A DNA stretch of 64,000 nucleotides. Origin: Sulfitobacter sp. HGT1. Its GTDB lineage: Bacteria > Pseudomonadota > Alphaproteobacteria > Rhodobacterales > Rhodobacteraceae. The stretch is taken from NCBI RefSeq assembly GCF_013282155.1, contig NZ_BLWI01000011.1, positions 170,424 through 234,423 on the forward strand, read 5' to 3'. The translations under genes and the position numbers were made by a program. Shown here in pieces: positions 6,866 through 16,233 of this stretch. The notes under the pieces were generated by a model. That model worked only from the letters and a program-made list of their open reading frames with translations, made no database searches and was not told the DNA's origin. Position 1 is the stretch's first letter; each line of letters opens with the position of its first letter.

Positions 6866-9634
6866 ATGTCAAACAACGATCAACAGCAAGCCGCCGCCGT
6901 CGAAGCCGAAGCCGCAGGCCGAGGTGGCCTGAGCCAAACGGAACTGGATGAGCTGGTTGCTTCCTCTGATACCGGTGGCCGTTCTGCGACAGGGGGCGTT
7001 GGTGTTTTCCTTGCCATGACCGCCCTTGCATGGTCGCTGTTCCAGCTTTGGATCGCGTCACCTGTTCCCTTTATTGTGGGTTGGGGTGTTTTCAACGACA
7101 CCGAAACCCGTTCGATCCACCTTGCCTTTGCTATTTTCCTGGGGATCGCCGCATTCCCTGCCGCCCGCACCAAAGTGCAACTGGGCCTTGGCGTCGCGGT
7201 TCCCATTATTCTGGCCTATCTGTTCATGGTCGGTGCCAAAGATGGCGTTTCGACATGGTGGATTCCGCTGGTTGCCATTGCTGTTGTCGCCACTGTTGTT
7301 CTGGGATCCCCCAAAGACCGCATACCGGTTTGGGAATGGATCTTGGCCGTCGTCGGGGCTGCTTCTGCCCTGTATCTGTTCGTCTATTACCGTGAAATCT
7401 CGGGCCGCGTCGGTGCGCCAAACATGCAAGACACCGTTGTTTTCGTCATCGGCATCATGATCCTGCTCGAGGCGACCCGTCGCGCGCTTGGGCCTGCCTT
7501 GATGATCGTTGCGTCCGTGTTTCTGATCTACAACGTGCTTGGTCCGGTCATGCCCGACATCATCGCACACAAGGGCAACAGCCTGTCCGAGATCGTGAAC
7601 CACCAGTGGATCACCACCGAAGGTGTGTTCGGTATCGCGCTTGGTGTCTCAACCTCGTTTGTTTTCCTGTTCGTTCTGTTCGGCGCATTGCTGGATAAAG
7701 CTGGCGCGGGCAATTACTTCATTCAGGTGGCGTTCAGCCTGATGGGTCACATGAAGGGCGGGCCTGCGAAGGCTGCCGTTGTTTCTTCGGCCATGACGGG
7801 CCTCATCTCGGGGTCCTCCATCGCGAACGTGGTGACCACGGGTACATTTACGATCCCGTTGATGAAGAAGGTCGGGTTCAGCTCTGAAAAGGCGGGCGCG
7901 GTCGAGGTTGCCTCGTCTGTGAACGGCCAGATCATGCCACCCGTTATGGGCGCGGCCGCGTTCCTGATGGTTGAATATGTCGGTATCCCCTATTTCGACG
8001 TGGTCAAACACGCGTTTCTGCCAGCGGTGATTTCCTACATCGCGCTGGTGTATATCGTGCATCTTGAGGCCCTGAAGGCCGGTATGGTCGGCCTTGAACG
8101 CCCCTATACCCCCAAACCCATCATCCAACGCCTGCTGGTTTCCGCGTTTATCGTGGCTTGCATCTGTGCGCTCAGCTTTGCCGTTTACTATGGTATGGGC
8201 TGGTTGCGCCCCGCATTCCCCAACAGCGCGGGCTACATCATCTTTGGTGTGCTGACAGCCGTTTACGCCGCCCTGCTCTATGTCGGTTCAAAAGAAGAGC
8301 CGCTCAAGCTGGACGACCCGAACGCCCCTGTCACACGTTTGCCAATGCCTGGCCCGACCGTACGGTCCGGTCTGCACTTTATCCTGCCGATCGTTGTGCT
8401 GGTCTGGGCGCTGATGGTTGACCGCTTGTCCCCCGGTTTGTCGGCCTTTTGGGCGACGACCTATATGGTGTTCATCCTTGTTACCCAGCGTCCGCTGATG
8501 GCGATTTTCCGCGGCGAAAGCAAATTCGCCAATGATGTGGTCGAAGGGTTGAAAGACCTGATCGACGGCTTGGTCGTCGGTGCGCGCAACATGATCGGTA
8601 TCGGTATCGCCACGGCGACGGCGGGTATCATCGTGGGCGTGGTCAGCCAGACCGGTGTTGGTTCAGCGCTTGCCGATGTGGTCGAGGTTCTGTCGGGCGG
8701 CAATATCCTTGCAATCCTGTTCCTGACCGCAATCTTGTCGCTGATCCTTGGCATGGGTCTGCCGACCACAGCGAACTATATCGTTGTGTCCGCGTTGCTT
8801 GCCCCCGTCATCGTAACACTGGGCCAGCAGAACGGACTGATCGTGCCGCTGATCGCTGTGCACCTGTTCGTGTTCTACTTTGGCATCATGGCCGATGTGA
8901 CGCCGCCTGTGGGTCTGGCCAGCTTTGCCGCTGCCGCTGTATCCGGTGGTGATCCGATCAAGACCGGTGTGGTCGCGTTCTTCTATTCGCTGCGCACCGC
9001 CGCCTTGCCGTTCCTGTTCATCTTCAACACCGAACTGCTGCTGATCAACGTGACCATGTTCCAAGGCATATTCGTCTTCATTGTCGCGACCTTTGCAATG
9101 CTGCTGTTCGCGGCGGCGACCCAAGGTTGGTTCCTGGCGAAAAACCGTTTCTACGAAACGATTGCCCTGCTGCTGATCGCCTTTACGCTGTTCCGTCCGG
9201 GGTTCTGGATGGACATGGTCTTCCCACCCTATCTTGAGGAAGCCCCGGCCGAGATCGTGCAGGCCGCAGCCGATACACCTATTGGCCAAGACTTGCGCCT
9301 GCGCGTGTCCGGCGTTGGTGATCTGGGCGATCCGATCGAATTCGTTGCGCTGCTGCCGATCGGTGCGGGCACCACGGGCGAGGAAAAGCTGGAAGCTGCC
9401 GGTATCGTGACGCGCATGGATGGCGACAAGATGATCATTGATGATGTGCTGTACAATTCACCGGCGTCGACCGCCGGTCTGGACTGGGATCAAGAGGTGC
9501 TGCGCGTGCTCAAGCCTGTGCCAACACCAAGCAAATACTGGATGTTTATCCCTGCGCTTTTGTTGCTTGCGCTGGTTGTCTTGCTGCAACGGGGCCGCAA
9601 CGCGCGCGGCTCCCGCAAGACCGCAGCAGTTTAA
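6866..9634 (+). CDS. TRAP transporter fused permease (4TM/12TM) with C-terminal DUF3394-like domain
   Basis: A 922-aa inner-membrane protein fusing the small (DctQ-like) and large (DctM-like) TRAP subunits, as is usual for TAXI systems. About 18-20 hydrophobic segments are visible. The DctM core shows GSSIANVVTTGTFTIPLMKK, VNGQIMPPVMGAAAFLMVEY, GMGLPTTANYIVVSALLAPV and ADVTPPVGLASFAAAA. The C-terminus carries an extracytoplasmic segment of about 100 residues (LRVSGVGDLGDPIEF; NSPASTAGLDWDQE, PDZ-like) and a last helix. Transport is driven by an ion gradient rather than ATP. The gene pairs with the preceding binding protein and reads toward the amidase/decarboxylase cluster, so it may feed that pathway. 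Confidence 0.92.
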   Translation: MSNNDQQQAAAVEAEAAGRGGLSQTELDELVASSDTGGRSATGGVGVFLAMTALAWSLFQLWIASPVPFIVGWGVFNDTETRSIHLAFAIFLGIAAFPAARTKVQLGLGVAVPIILAYLFMVGAKDGVSTWWIPLVAIAVVATVVLGSPKDRIPVWEWILAVVGAASALYLFVYYREISGRVGAPNMQDTVVFVIGIMILLEATRRALGPALMIVASVFLIYNVLGPVMPDIIAHKGNSLSEIVNHQWITTEGVFGIALGVSTSFVFLFVLFGALLDKAGAGNYFIQVAFSLMGHMKGGPAKAAVVSSAMTGLISGSSIANVVTTGTFTIPLMKKVGFSSEKAGAVEVASSVNGQIMPPVMGAAAFLMVEYVGIPYFDVVKHAFLPAVISYIALVYIVHLEALKAGMVGLERPYTPKPIIQRLLVSAFIVACICALSFAVYYGMGWLRPAFPNSAGYIIFGVLTAVYAALLYVGSKEEPLKLDDPNAPVTRLPMPGPTVRSGLHFILPIVVLVWALMVDRLSPGLSAFWATTYMVFILVTQRPLMAIFRGESKFANDVVEGLKDLIDGLVVGARNMIGIGIATATAGIIVGVVSQTGVGSALADVVEVLSGGNILAILFLTAILSLILGMGLPTTANYIVVSALLAPVIVTLGQQNGLIVPLIAVHLFVFYFGIMADVTPPVGLASFAAAAVSGGDPIKTGVVAFFYSLRTAALPFLFIFNTELLLINVTMFQGIFVFIVATFAMLLFAAATQGWFLAKNRFYETIALLLIAFTLFRPGFWMDMVFPPYLEEAPAEIVQAAADTPIGQDLRLRVSGVGDLGDPIEFVALLPIGAGTTGEEKLEAAGIVTRMDGDKMIIDDVLYNSPASTAGLDWDQEVLRVLKPVPTPSKYWMFIPALLLLALVVLLQRGRNARGSRKTAAV

Positions 9635-9804
9635 GCAAAAAAACCGATGTGCAAGTTACGCATAGAAGCCATGCACAGGGCGCTGAGGGCACCAGCATGT
9701 CACCTGTTTAATATCCTGAACAGACGGGATATGGACGGTTCAACTTGGGCTTCTGGCGGGGATGTTTTCCGCCAGACCAGCCCCTTTGGACGGAGTGACC
9801 AGTT

Positions 9805-10923
9805 ATGACACCTTTCGCAATTGCCGGCGTGCAAATGTACGTGAACGCCTTGGAATCCAACGTCGCGGGTATGATCCACCGGCTTGATATCCTGATGGCG
9901 CGTTTTCCGTGGACACAGATGGTTCTGTTTTCGGAACTGGCCCCTTTTGGCCCGTTGGACCGCTTTGCCCTGCCGCAGGAAAATGAAACGCTTGAGCTGT
10001 TTCAAGCTGCGGCGCGCAAGCATCGGGTCTGGCTGATTCCGGGGTCTATGTTCTTGAAAAACCCCGAAGACGGCCGCGTTTACAACACCGCCGTGGTGAT
10101 CAACCCCGAAGGCGAGATCATCCGCCGTTATGCCAAGATGTTTCCGTTCCGGCCTTACGAATCCGGCATCGCTGCGGGCACAGAATTCTGCGTATTCGAC
10201 GTGCCGGAAGTGGGCCGTTTCGGCCTGTCGATCTGTTATGACATGTGGTTCCCCGAAACCACGCGCCAACTGACCAGCCAGGGCGTCGAAGTTTTGCTGA
10301 CACCTGTGTTGACCGGCACAACCGACCGCGATGCCGAACTGGCCATCGCGCGTGCCACGGCGGCGCAGTTCCAGTGCTATGTTTTCGCCGTGAACGGTTT
10401 GGGCGCAGGCGGCGTTGGCAAATCTCTGGTTGTTGATCCCACATCCATGGTTCTGCACCAGTCCGCTGGCCAGGAAGACATGTTCCCGATCGAGGTCGAC
10501 CTGTCGATGGTCCGTCGTCAGCGTGAAACCGGCATGAAGGGTCTGGGTCAGGTTCTGAAATCCTTCCGCGACCGTTCGACCGATTTTTCGGTTTATGATC
10601 GCAGCAGCGGAACGGATGCCTATCTGAACACGCTCGGCCCGCTTGAGGTGCCCCATCAGGGGACCCGCGCAGGTCTGCATGTTGATGTGCCCGCGCAACG
10701 GATCCCCGATGCGCCTGTTTTCAAGGGCCAAGAAACCCAGCCCGGTTTCGCGTCGGTTCAGCCTGAATTTGCACCCGAACCCTTGCCGAACCCAACTGCC
10801 GGAACAGCGACCGTTCCGGTCGACGTCCACGCTCATGCTCATGCGGTTGCCCCCGCAGAGACACCCATTCCACCCGTAAAGCCGGGCATTCATGCTGGCA
10901 GCGGAGAAACATCCAGCGGCTAA
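9805..10923 (+). CDS. Carbon-nitrogen hydrolase (nitrilase superfamily amidase)
   Basis: A 372-aa protein whose first ~265 residues form a nitrilase-fold domain with the Glu-Lys-Cys triad: Glu in LFSELAPF, Lys in RRYAKMFPF, Cys in LSICYDMWFPE. Family members hydrolyse linear amides such as N-carbamoylputrescine or omega-amides. The last ~100 residues are unusual: a low-complexity Pro/Ala/His tail (VDVHAHAHAVAP, PIPPVKPG) not normally present, perhaps a linker or metal-binding extension. The start has GGAG about 10 nt upstream. The gene sits between the TRAP permease and the decarboxylase. A role in opening an amide or carbamoyl group in the same pathway is inferred; the substrate is unknown. 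Confidence 0.85.
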   Translation: MTPFAIAGVQMYVNALESNVAGMIHRLDILMARFPWTQMVLFSELAPFGPLDRFALPQENETLELFQAAARKHRVWLIPGSMFLKNPEDGRVYNTAVVINPEGEIIRRYAKMFPFRPYESGIAAGTEFCVFDVPEVGRFGLSICYDMWFPETTRQLTSQGVEVLLTPVLTGTTDRDAELAIARATAAQFQCYVFAVNGLGAGGVGKSLVVDPTSMVLHQSAGQEDMFPIEVDLSMVRRQRETGMKGLGQVLKSFRDRSTDFSVYDRSSGTDAYLNTLGPLEVPHQGTRAGLHVDVPAQRIPDAPVFKGQETQPGFASVQPEFAPEPLPNPTAGTATVPVDVHAHAHAVAPAETPIPPVKPGIHAGSGETSSG

Positions 10924-10936
10924 GCTGAGGCATTTC

Positions 10937-10961
10937 GACCCGACCATTCTTTGGTCGGGTC
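10937..10961 (+). promoter_or_regulatory. Hairpin between amidase and decarboxylase genes
   Basis: A perfect 10-bp stem GACCCGACCA / TGGTCGGGTC with a 5-nt loop, 14 nt after the amidase stop. No U-run follows, so it is more likely an mRNA processing/stability element or attenuator than a full terminator. Confidence 0.55.
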
Positions 10962-11002
10962 ATAGCATGCAGCAGCCAAACGCCCATAGCGGAGTACGAT
11001 TG

Positions 11003-13741
11003 ATGCATTCTATGAACGACTATTCGTCGGCTATACAGTTACGATCAGACCGGTGGAGCGCCTTGCGCGAATCCAGCATGGCCCTGACCCGTGGCCCAAG
11101 CAAAGAAGAGACCGAAAGGCTGCGGAGCAAATGCCAGGCTCTGTTCGCGTCGCTTGCGCTGATTGAACCTTATTGGGCGTTTCCGGGCATGCCCGCGTTC
11201 GAGCATCTGCAACGGATGCTGAACCACAACAGCTTTGAAGATCTGTCATTTGCCGTCAACCGCATCACCCGCGCGTTGACCACAGGGGCCTATCGCCGCC
11301 GGTCGATTCCGCTGGAGCGCGACAGCATTGACCACGACGAACATGATGACGAAGCGATGCTCTCTCCCGAGGCGCGCGCCCTGACCAAGCCGTATTTCGA
11401 AGTGTTGATCGTTGATGATGTGAACGACCAGCAGGAACGCTGGCTGAAATCCAACGTCAGCCGCATGCGCCGGTCGGAAGACCCGTTTCATTACGAGGCC
11501 GTGGTCGTTAAATCCATCGAAGACGCGCTGATCGCAGTCCTGTTCAACCACAATATTCAAGCCATTGTCGTGCGTCCCGGATTGACGCTGAAATCCAAAA
11601 ACGACGAGTCGATTTTGACGCGGTATCTGGCCCGTGCAGGCGGTCAGGAAGAGATCGACAAGTTGCAGCCGGAAAACTACGGCCCCGAGCTGTGCCGGAT
11701 GATCGCCAAAGTGCGCCCCGAGCTTGATGCCTATCTGGTGACCGAACGGTCGGTCGAAGATATCGCCGGTCTTGATCTGGGGATCTGCCGTCGGGTTTTC
11801 TATAATCAGGAAGACTTTATGGAACTGCACCTGAACATTCTGCGCGGTGTTCAGGCCCGTAACAAATCGCCGTTCTTTACGGCGCTTGTCGAATATTCCA
11901 AACAGCCAACCGGTGTTTTCCACGCCATGCCGATCAGCCGCGGCAAGTCGATCACCCGGTCGCACTGGATTCAGGACATGGGTGCGTTCTACGGCCCGAA
12001 CATCTTTCTTGCCGAAACCTCTGCCACCTCGGGGGGGCTGGACAGCTTGCTGGAACCGCACGGCCCCATCAAGGAAGCGCAGGAACTGGCATCGCGGGCT
12101 TTCGGGTCCAAGCAGACGTTCTTTGCCACCAACGGCACGTCGACCTGTAACAAGATCGTCGTTCAGGCGCTGGTACGTCCCGGTGATATCGTGCTGGTCG
12201 ACCGCGATTGCCACAAGTCGCACCATTACGGCATGGTGCTGGCCGGTGCGCAGGTCTGTTACCTTGATAGCTATCCGCTGAACGAATATTCCATGTATGG
12301 CGCTGTGCCCCTGCGCGAGATCAAGCACCAGTTGCTGGCGCTGAAAGCGGCGGGCAAGCTGGATCAGGTGCGCATGCTGCTGCTGACCAACTGTACCTTT
12401 GACGGCCTGGTGTATAACGTTGAACGCGTCATGGAAGAATGTCTGGCGATCAAGCCCGACCTGATCTTCCTGTGGGACGAAGCGTGGTTTGCCTTTGCCC
12501 GGTTCAACCCGACCTATCGCCAGCGCACCGGCATGAACGCCGCCAACACCCTGCGCGAAAAGTTCAAATCCGCCAAGCACGCCGAAGCCTACGAAAAACA
12601 ACAGGCCGAGCTGAAAGACGCGGATGACGAGACGCTGATGAATACGCGCCTGATCCCGCCGCCAAAGTCGCGGGTGCGGGTCTATACCACGCAATCGACC
12701 CATAAAACGCTGACATCTTTGCGCCAAGGGTCGATGATCCACGTCAACGATCAGGATTTCAAGGGCGAGGTCGAACAGTCGTTCCACGAAGCCTATATGA
12801 CCCACACGTCTACATCGCCGAACTACCAGATCATCGCGTCACTGGATGTGGGCCGGCGTCAGGTGGAATTGGAAGGGTTCGAATTCGTCCAGCGCCAGAT
12901 CGAAGCGGCGCTTTCGATGCGGCGTGCCATTGCCGACCATCCGCTGCTGTCGAAATACTTCAAGGTGCTGACCGCAGGTGACATGATCCCCGAAGAATAT
13001 CGCGAAAGCGGGGTGACCAGTTATTACGATCAGGAACAGGGCTGGACCGACATGTGGGACTGCTGGGAGAAAGACCAGTTCGTTCTGGACGCCAGCCGTG
13101 TGACCTTGCTGGTTGGCGGGACAGGCTGGGACGGCGACACGTTCAAGACCGATATCCTGATGGATAAATACGGCATCCAGATCAACAAGACATCGCGCAA
13201 CACCGTGTTGTTCATGACCAACATCGGCACGACTCGGTCCAGCGTTGCCTATCTGATCGAGGTTTTGGTCGAGATCGCCAAATCGCTGGATGATCTACTG
13301 GATGACGCCAGCAAGATGGAGCGCCGGTCATTCGACAATCGCGTGGCGAACCTGATGGAAAACTATCCGCCGCTGCCTGATTTCAGTCGTTTTCATGATG
13401 CGTTCCGTACCGATAGCGTGACGTCGGAAGGGGATATTCGCACCGCCTTCTTCCTCGCTTATGAGGAAAAGAACACGGATTATCTGGATCTTGACGGCAC
13501 CCTGCGCGAGGCGATGGATGCGGGTAAAACCGTGGTGTCGGCCAGCTTTATCATCCCCTATCCTCCCGGCTTTCCGATCCTTGTCCCCGGGCAGGTCGTC
13601 AGCCAGGAAATCCTGTCGTTCATGCGTGCTTTGGATGTCAGCGAAATACACGGCTACCGCCCCGATCTGGGGCTACGCGTCTTTACCGAAGCAGCGCTGA
13701 AACGCGTGCGGAAGAAAAATCTTTCGTCTTCACCTGAATAA
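11003..13741 (+). CDS. Orn/Lys/Arg decarboxylase-family PLP enzyme
   Basis: A 912-aa fold-type I PLP enzyme of the basic amino acid decarboxylase family. It has an N-terminal wing/flavodoxin-like region (about residues 120-330, FEVLIVDDVNDQQERW) and the large PLP domain. Core motifs are FFATNGTSTCNKIV, VDRDCHKSHHYGMVLAGA, FLWDEAWFAF (Asp pairing with the PLP nitrogen) and the Schiff-base lysine in TQSTHKTLTSLRQGS. It is longer than E. coli SpeF/CadA (about 715-735 aa), with an extra N-terminal segment and an insertion near residues 510-550. The start at 11003 has GGAG 8 nt upstream; a 37-residue in-frame extension overlaps the preceding gene and lacks a Shine-Dalgarno. The substrate is uncertain: it could yield putrescine, cadaverine or agmatine, or act on a related compound. 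The ATP-grasp gene follows after 17 nt. Confidence 0.85.
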   Translation: MHSMNDYSSAIQLRSDRWSALRESSMALTRGPSKEETERLRSKCQALFASLALIEPYWAFPGMPAFEHLQRMLNHNSFEDLSFAVNRITRALTTGAYRRRSIPLERDSIDHDEHDDEAMLSPEARALTKPYFEVLIVDDVNDQQERWLKSNVSRMRRSEDPFHYEAVVVKSIEDALIAVLFNHNIQAIVVRPGLTLKSKNDESILTRYLARAGGQEEIDKLQPENYGPELCRMIAKVRPELDAYLVTERSVEDIAGLDLGICRRVFYNQEDFMELHLNILRGVQARNKSPFFTALVEYSKQPTGVFHAMPISRGKSITRSHWIQDMGAFYGPNIFLAETSATSGGLDSLLEPHGPIKEAQELASRAFGSKQTFFATNGTSTCNKIVVQALVRPGDIVLVDRDCHKSHHYGMVLAGAQVCYLDSYPLNEYSMYGAVPLREIKHQLLALKAAGKLDQVRMLLLTNCTFDGLVYNVERVMEECLAIKPDLIFLWDEAWFAFARFNPTYRQRTGMNAANTLREKFKSAKHAEAYEKQQAELKDADDETLMNTRLIPPPKSRVRVYTTQSTHKTLTSLRQGSMIHVNDQDFKGEVEQSFHEAYMTHTSTSPNYQIIASLDVGRRQVELEGFEFVQRQIEAALSMRRAIADHPLLSKYFKVLTAGDMIPEEYRESGVTSYYDQEQGWTDMWDCWEKDQFVLDASRVTLLVGGTGWDGDTFKTDILMDKYGIQINKTSRNTVLFMTNIGTTRSSVAYLIEVLVEIAKSLDDLLDDASKMERRSFDNRVANLMENYPPLPDFSRFHDAFRTDSVTSEGDIRTAFFLAYEEKNTDYLDLDGTLREAMDAGKTVVSASFIIPYPPGFPILVPGQVVSQEILSFMRALDVSEIHGYRPDLGLRVFTEAALKRVRKKNLSSSPE

Positions 13742-13758
13742 GAAAAGGACCCAAACCT

Positions 13759-15219
13759 ATGACCACGACTGTTCTCAAGAATATCTCGGAAATCCGCCGG
13801 TTCTTTCACCGAAACGAAGACCCGATCTATTTCATTTCGGCGACCAATTTTAACCTGTTGGGTCTCGATGAATGGGTGAAGAACTTTAAATATATCTGCT
13901 ACATCGACTGCTACGGCGGCAAGCACCCGAACGTGTTCTGCCCGTCCGAACAGCCCCATGCCGAATTCCAAAGCATCGAAGACATCAACAACTATCTGTT
14001 GCAGCACAAAGAAGTCATCGACTTTATCAAGCGCCGCGGTGGCAAGCCCAAGTTCGTGTTCCTGATGTTCGATGAAGAAACCGAGCGTCTGTCGAAAGAG
14101 CTGGGTGCCGAAGTCTGGTTCCCCAAGGCCAAGCTGCGCACCAAGATGGACAACAAGATCGAAACCGTCCGCATCGGCAACAAGGCGGGCGTGCCGTCGG
14201 TGCCAAACGTGCTGGCCGAGGTTAAGGATTACGAAGACCTCAAGAAAACCTGTGAGAAAGCGGGTATCGGTCACGATCTGGTGCTGCAATCGGCCTTTGG
14301 CGACAGTGGCCACACCACGTTCTTCATCAAATCCGAGGCCGACTTCCGCCGTCACGAATCCGAGATCGTCGGCGAGGGCGAGATCAAGATCATGAAGCGC
14401 ATCGATTGCCGTGGTTCCGCGATCGAGGCCTGTGCCACCAAAGAAGGCACGATCGTTGGCCCGTTGATGACCGAACTTGTTGGTTTCAAAGACCTCACAC
14501 CCTATCGGGGTGGCTGGTGTGGTAACGAAATCCTGTCCACGGCCTTCCCGCCGAAAGTGCGCCAGCAGGCCCGTGAACTGACCTTCAAATTTGGTGAACA
14601 GCTGCGCAAGGAAGGCTACCGTGGCTATTTCGAGCTCGATTTCCTGATCGACAAAAAGACCGGCGATCTTTGGTTGGGCGAATTGAACCCGCGCATCACC
14701 GGCGCGTCCTCCATGACCAACCACGCGGCTTTCGCCCATGCCGATGCCCCTCTGTTCCTGTTCCACCTGCTTGAATTCTCGAAAAAGAAATTCAATCTGG
14801 ACACAACAGAGCTGAACAACCGTTGGGCTGATCCTGCGATGATCGATGGCTGGTCGCAGATGGTGATCAAGCACACCGACGACAGCGTCGATATCTGTAG
14901 CGATGCGCCTGAAACCGGCATCTACAAGATGCTTGAAGACGGTCGTGTGGTGTTTGACCGGTTTGACTATCACCGTCGTGCGGTTGAATCCGAAAACGAA
15001 GCGTTCTTTTTGCGCATCCTCCAGCCCGGCGATTACCGCTATGAAGGGGCCGATATTGGCATCCTTGTGACCCGTGGCCGGTCGATGACCAAATCATTCC
15101 AGTTGAATGAACGCGCGAAAAAGTGGATTCACGGCATCAAGCAGTCGGTTCACGGCCGTCCTTTGCCAGTGGCAGAGGCAGGTCCGGCGTTTTCAGACCC
15201 GGCTTTTAAAATCCTCTAA
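13759..15219 (+). CDS. ATP-grasp carboxylate-amine ligase-like protein
   Basis: A 486-aa protein with an ATP-grasp fold, usually auto-annotated as biotin carboxylase-like although no biotin-carboxylase neighbours exist. The grasp region runs from about residue 120 to 330: KLRTKMDNKIETVRIGNKAG, VLQSAFGDSGHTTFF (the nucleotide-clamping Gly-rich loop), IKIMKRIDCRG, then the metal-binding acidic pair in GYFELDFLI and GELNPRITGAS. Such enzymes activate a carboxylate as acyl-phosphate and join it to an amine. Placed 17 nt after a decarboxylase and 18 nt before an Ntn-hydrolase, it probably ligates an acid to the amine made upstream. The actual substrates are not known. Ribosome-binding site AAAAGGA at 13743-13749. 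Confidence 0.82.
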   Translation: MTTTVLKNISEIRRFFHRNEDPIYFISATNFNLLGLDEWVKNFKYICYIDCYGGKHPNVFCPSEQPHAEFQSIEDINNYLLQHKEVIDFIKRRGGKPKFVFLMFDEETERLSKELGAEVWFPKAKLRTKMDNKIETVRIGNKAGVPSVPNVLAEVKDYEDLKKTCEKAGIGHDLVLQSAFGDSGHTTFFIKSEADFRRHESEIVGEGEIKIMKRIDCRGSAIEACATKEGTIVGPLMTELVGFKDLTPYRGGWCGNEILSTAFPPKVRQQARELTFKFGEQLRKEGYRGYFELDFLIDKKTGDLWLGELNPRITGASSMTNHAAFAHADAPLFLFHLLEFSKKKFNLDTTELNNRWADPAMIDGWSQMVIKHTDDSVDICSDAPETGIYKMLEDGRVVFDRFDYHRRAVESENEAFFLRILQPGDYRYEGADIGILVTRGRSMTKSFQLNERAKKWIHGIKQSVHGRPLPVAEAGPAFSDPAFKIL

Positions 15220-15237
15220 GGTTCGAGAGGCCAGCAC

Positions 15238-16209
15238 ATGCTTTGGCGTGCGATATCAGAAGAAACGCCCGGTCCCAAATGGGCCGGGCTTTTCGCCGAA
15301 TATTGGCCTCACTACCGTAAATGGTGGCTGAAGGAGGGTGAATCCGTGCGCCCGACCTATGCCGAATGCGTGCGTGCGCTGAAAAAGCACATGCCCGAGA
15401 TGATCCCGCTCTACGAAGAACTGTGCGAACAAGCAGGCGGCGGCGATCTGGCAGCGCGGTTCCTAAGCTTCTACTGCCCGCCCCCTTACCTTTCGGGGTG
15501 CAGTCAGGCGGTTTGGGGCGGCAGGGAACCCGTGCTGGTGCGCAATTATGATTATAACACCAACGCCTTTGACAGTCTGGTTTTGCACACGGGGTGGCAA
15601 GGCCGCAAAGTCATGGGCACGTCGGACGGGCTGTTCGGGTTGGTGGACGGCGTGAATGACGCGGGCCTGTCGATTTCGTTAACCTTTGGCGGCAGGCGGG
15701 TTGTGGGTGTCGGATTTGGCGTGCCGCTGATTCTGCGCTATGTTCTGCAAACGTGCGAAAACACCGAACAGGCGGGCGAAGTATTGGCCCGCGTCCCAAC
15801 CCACATGAGCTATAACGTCACTGTGCTGGACCGCAAACGCAAGTATCTGACCGCGTTTATGGCCCCCGACCGCGAGACAATCATCACCAATGCCGCCGTG
15901 GCCACCAACCATCAAGAAACCGTTGAATGGATCAGCCACGCGCGTTTCACTGCGACGGTTGAACGCGAACGCTATTTGTTGCAACGGCTGCGCTTTCATC
16001 GCGACCCCGAAGAAAAATTCATCGGCACGTTCCTAAAGCCGCCCCTGTATTCCCATGCCTTTAACGCCGGGTTTGGAACGCTTTATACTGCTGTGTACCG
16101 GCCCCGCAAACGTCAGATGGAACTGCGTTGGCCCGGCACTGTCTGGTCCCAAACCATCGACACTTTCGAAGAAGGGTCGCGTAACGTTCTGCTGCCCGGT
16201 GCTGCCTGA
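15238..16209 (+). CDS. C45-family Ntn-hydrolase (acyl-CoA:6-APA acyltransferase/carcinine hydrolase-like)
   Basis: A 323-aa protein resembling the C45 peptidase family, whose members self-cleave to expose an N-terminal cysteine. The likely nucleophile is the Cys in LSGCSQAVWGG (about residue 88), followed by the substrate-site motif VRNYDYNTNAFD and the GLVDGVNDAGLSISL stretch. Known relatives hydrolyse or transfer acyl groups on amides (isopenicillin N acyltransferase, beta-alanyl-amine hydrolases). Here it would cut an amide made by the ATP-grasp ligase after the ligated amine has been modified, in the way PuuD frees GABA in the Puu pathway; this is inference. A GAGAGG ribosome-binding site precedes the ATG. 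The aminotransferase follows after 24 nt. Confidence 0.8.
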   Translation: MLWRAISEETPGPKWAGLFAEYWPHYRKWWLKEGESVRPTYAECVRALKKHMPEMIPLYEELCEQAGGGDLAARFLSFYCPPPYLSGCSQAVWGGREPVLVRNYDYNTNAFDSLVLHTGWQGRKVMGTSDGLFGLVDGVNDAGLSISLTFGGRRVVGVGFGVPLILRYVLQTCENTEQAGEVLARVPTHMSYNVTVLDRKRKYLTAFMAPDRETIITNAAVATNHQETVEWISHARFTATVERERYLLQRLRFHRDPEEKFIGTFLKPPLYSHAFNAGFGTLYTAVYRPRKRQMELRWPGTVWSQTIDTFEEGSRNVLLPGAA

Positions 16210-16233
16210 CCCTTTCACCCTAGGAGCCTGCCC

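Noticed and set aside
10937..10961. Intrinsic terminator splitting the amidase from the decarboxylase
   Set aside because: The stem is strong but no U-run follows, so full termination is unlikely.
13759..15219. Biotin carboxylase as the function of the ATP-grasp protein
   Set aside because: No biotin carrier or carboxyltransferase gene nearby, and the neighbours are a decarboxylase, an Ntn-hydrolase and an aminotransferase; ligase is the better general call.
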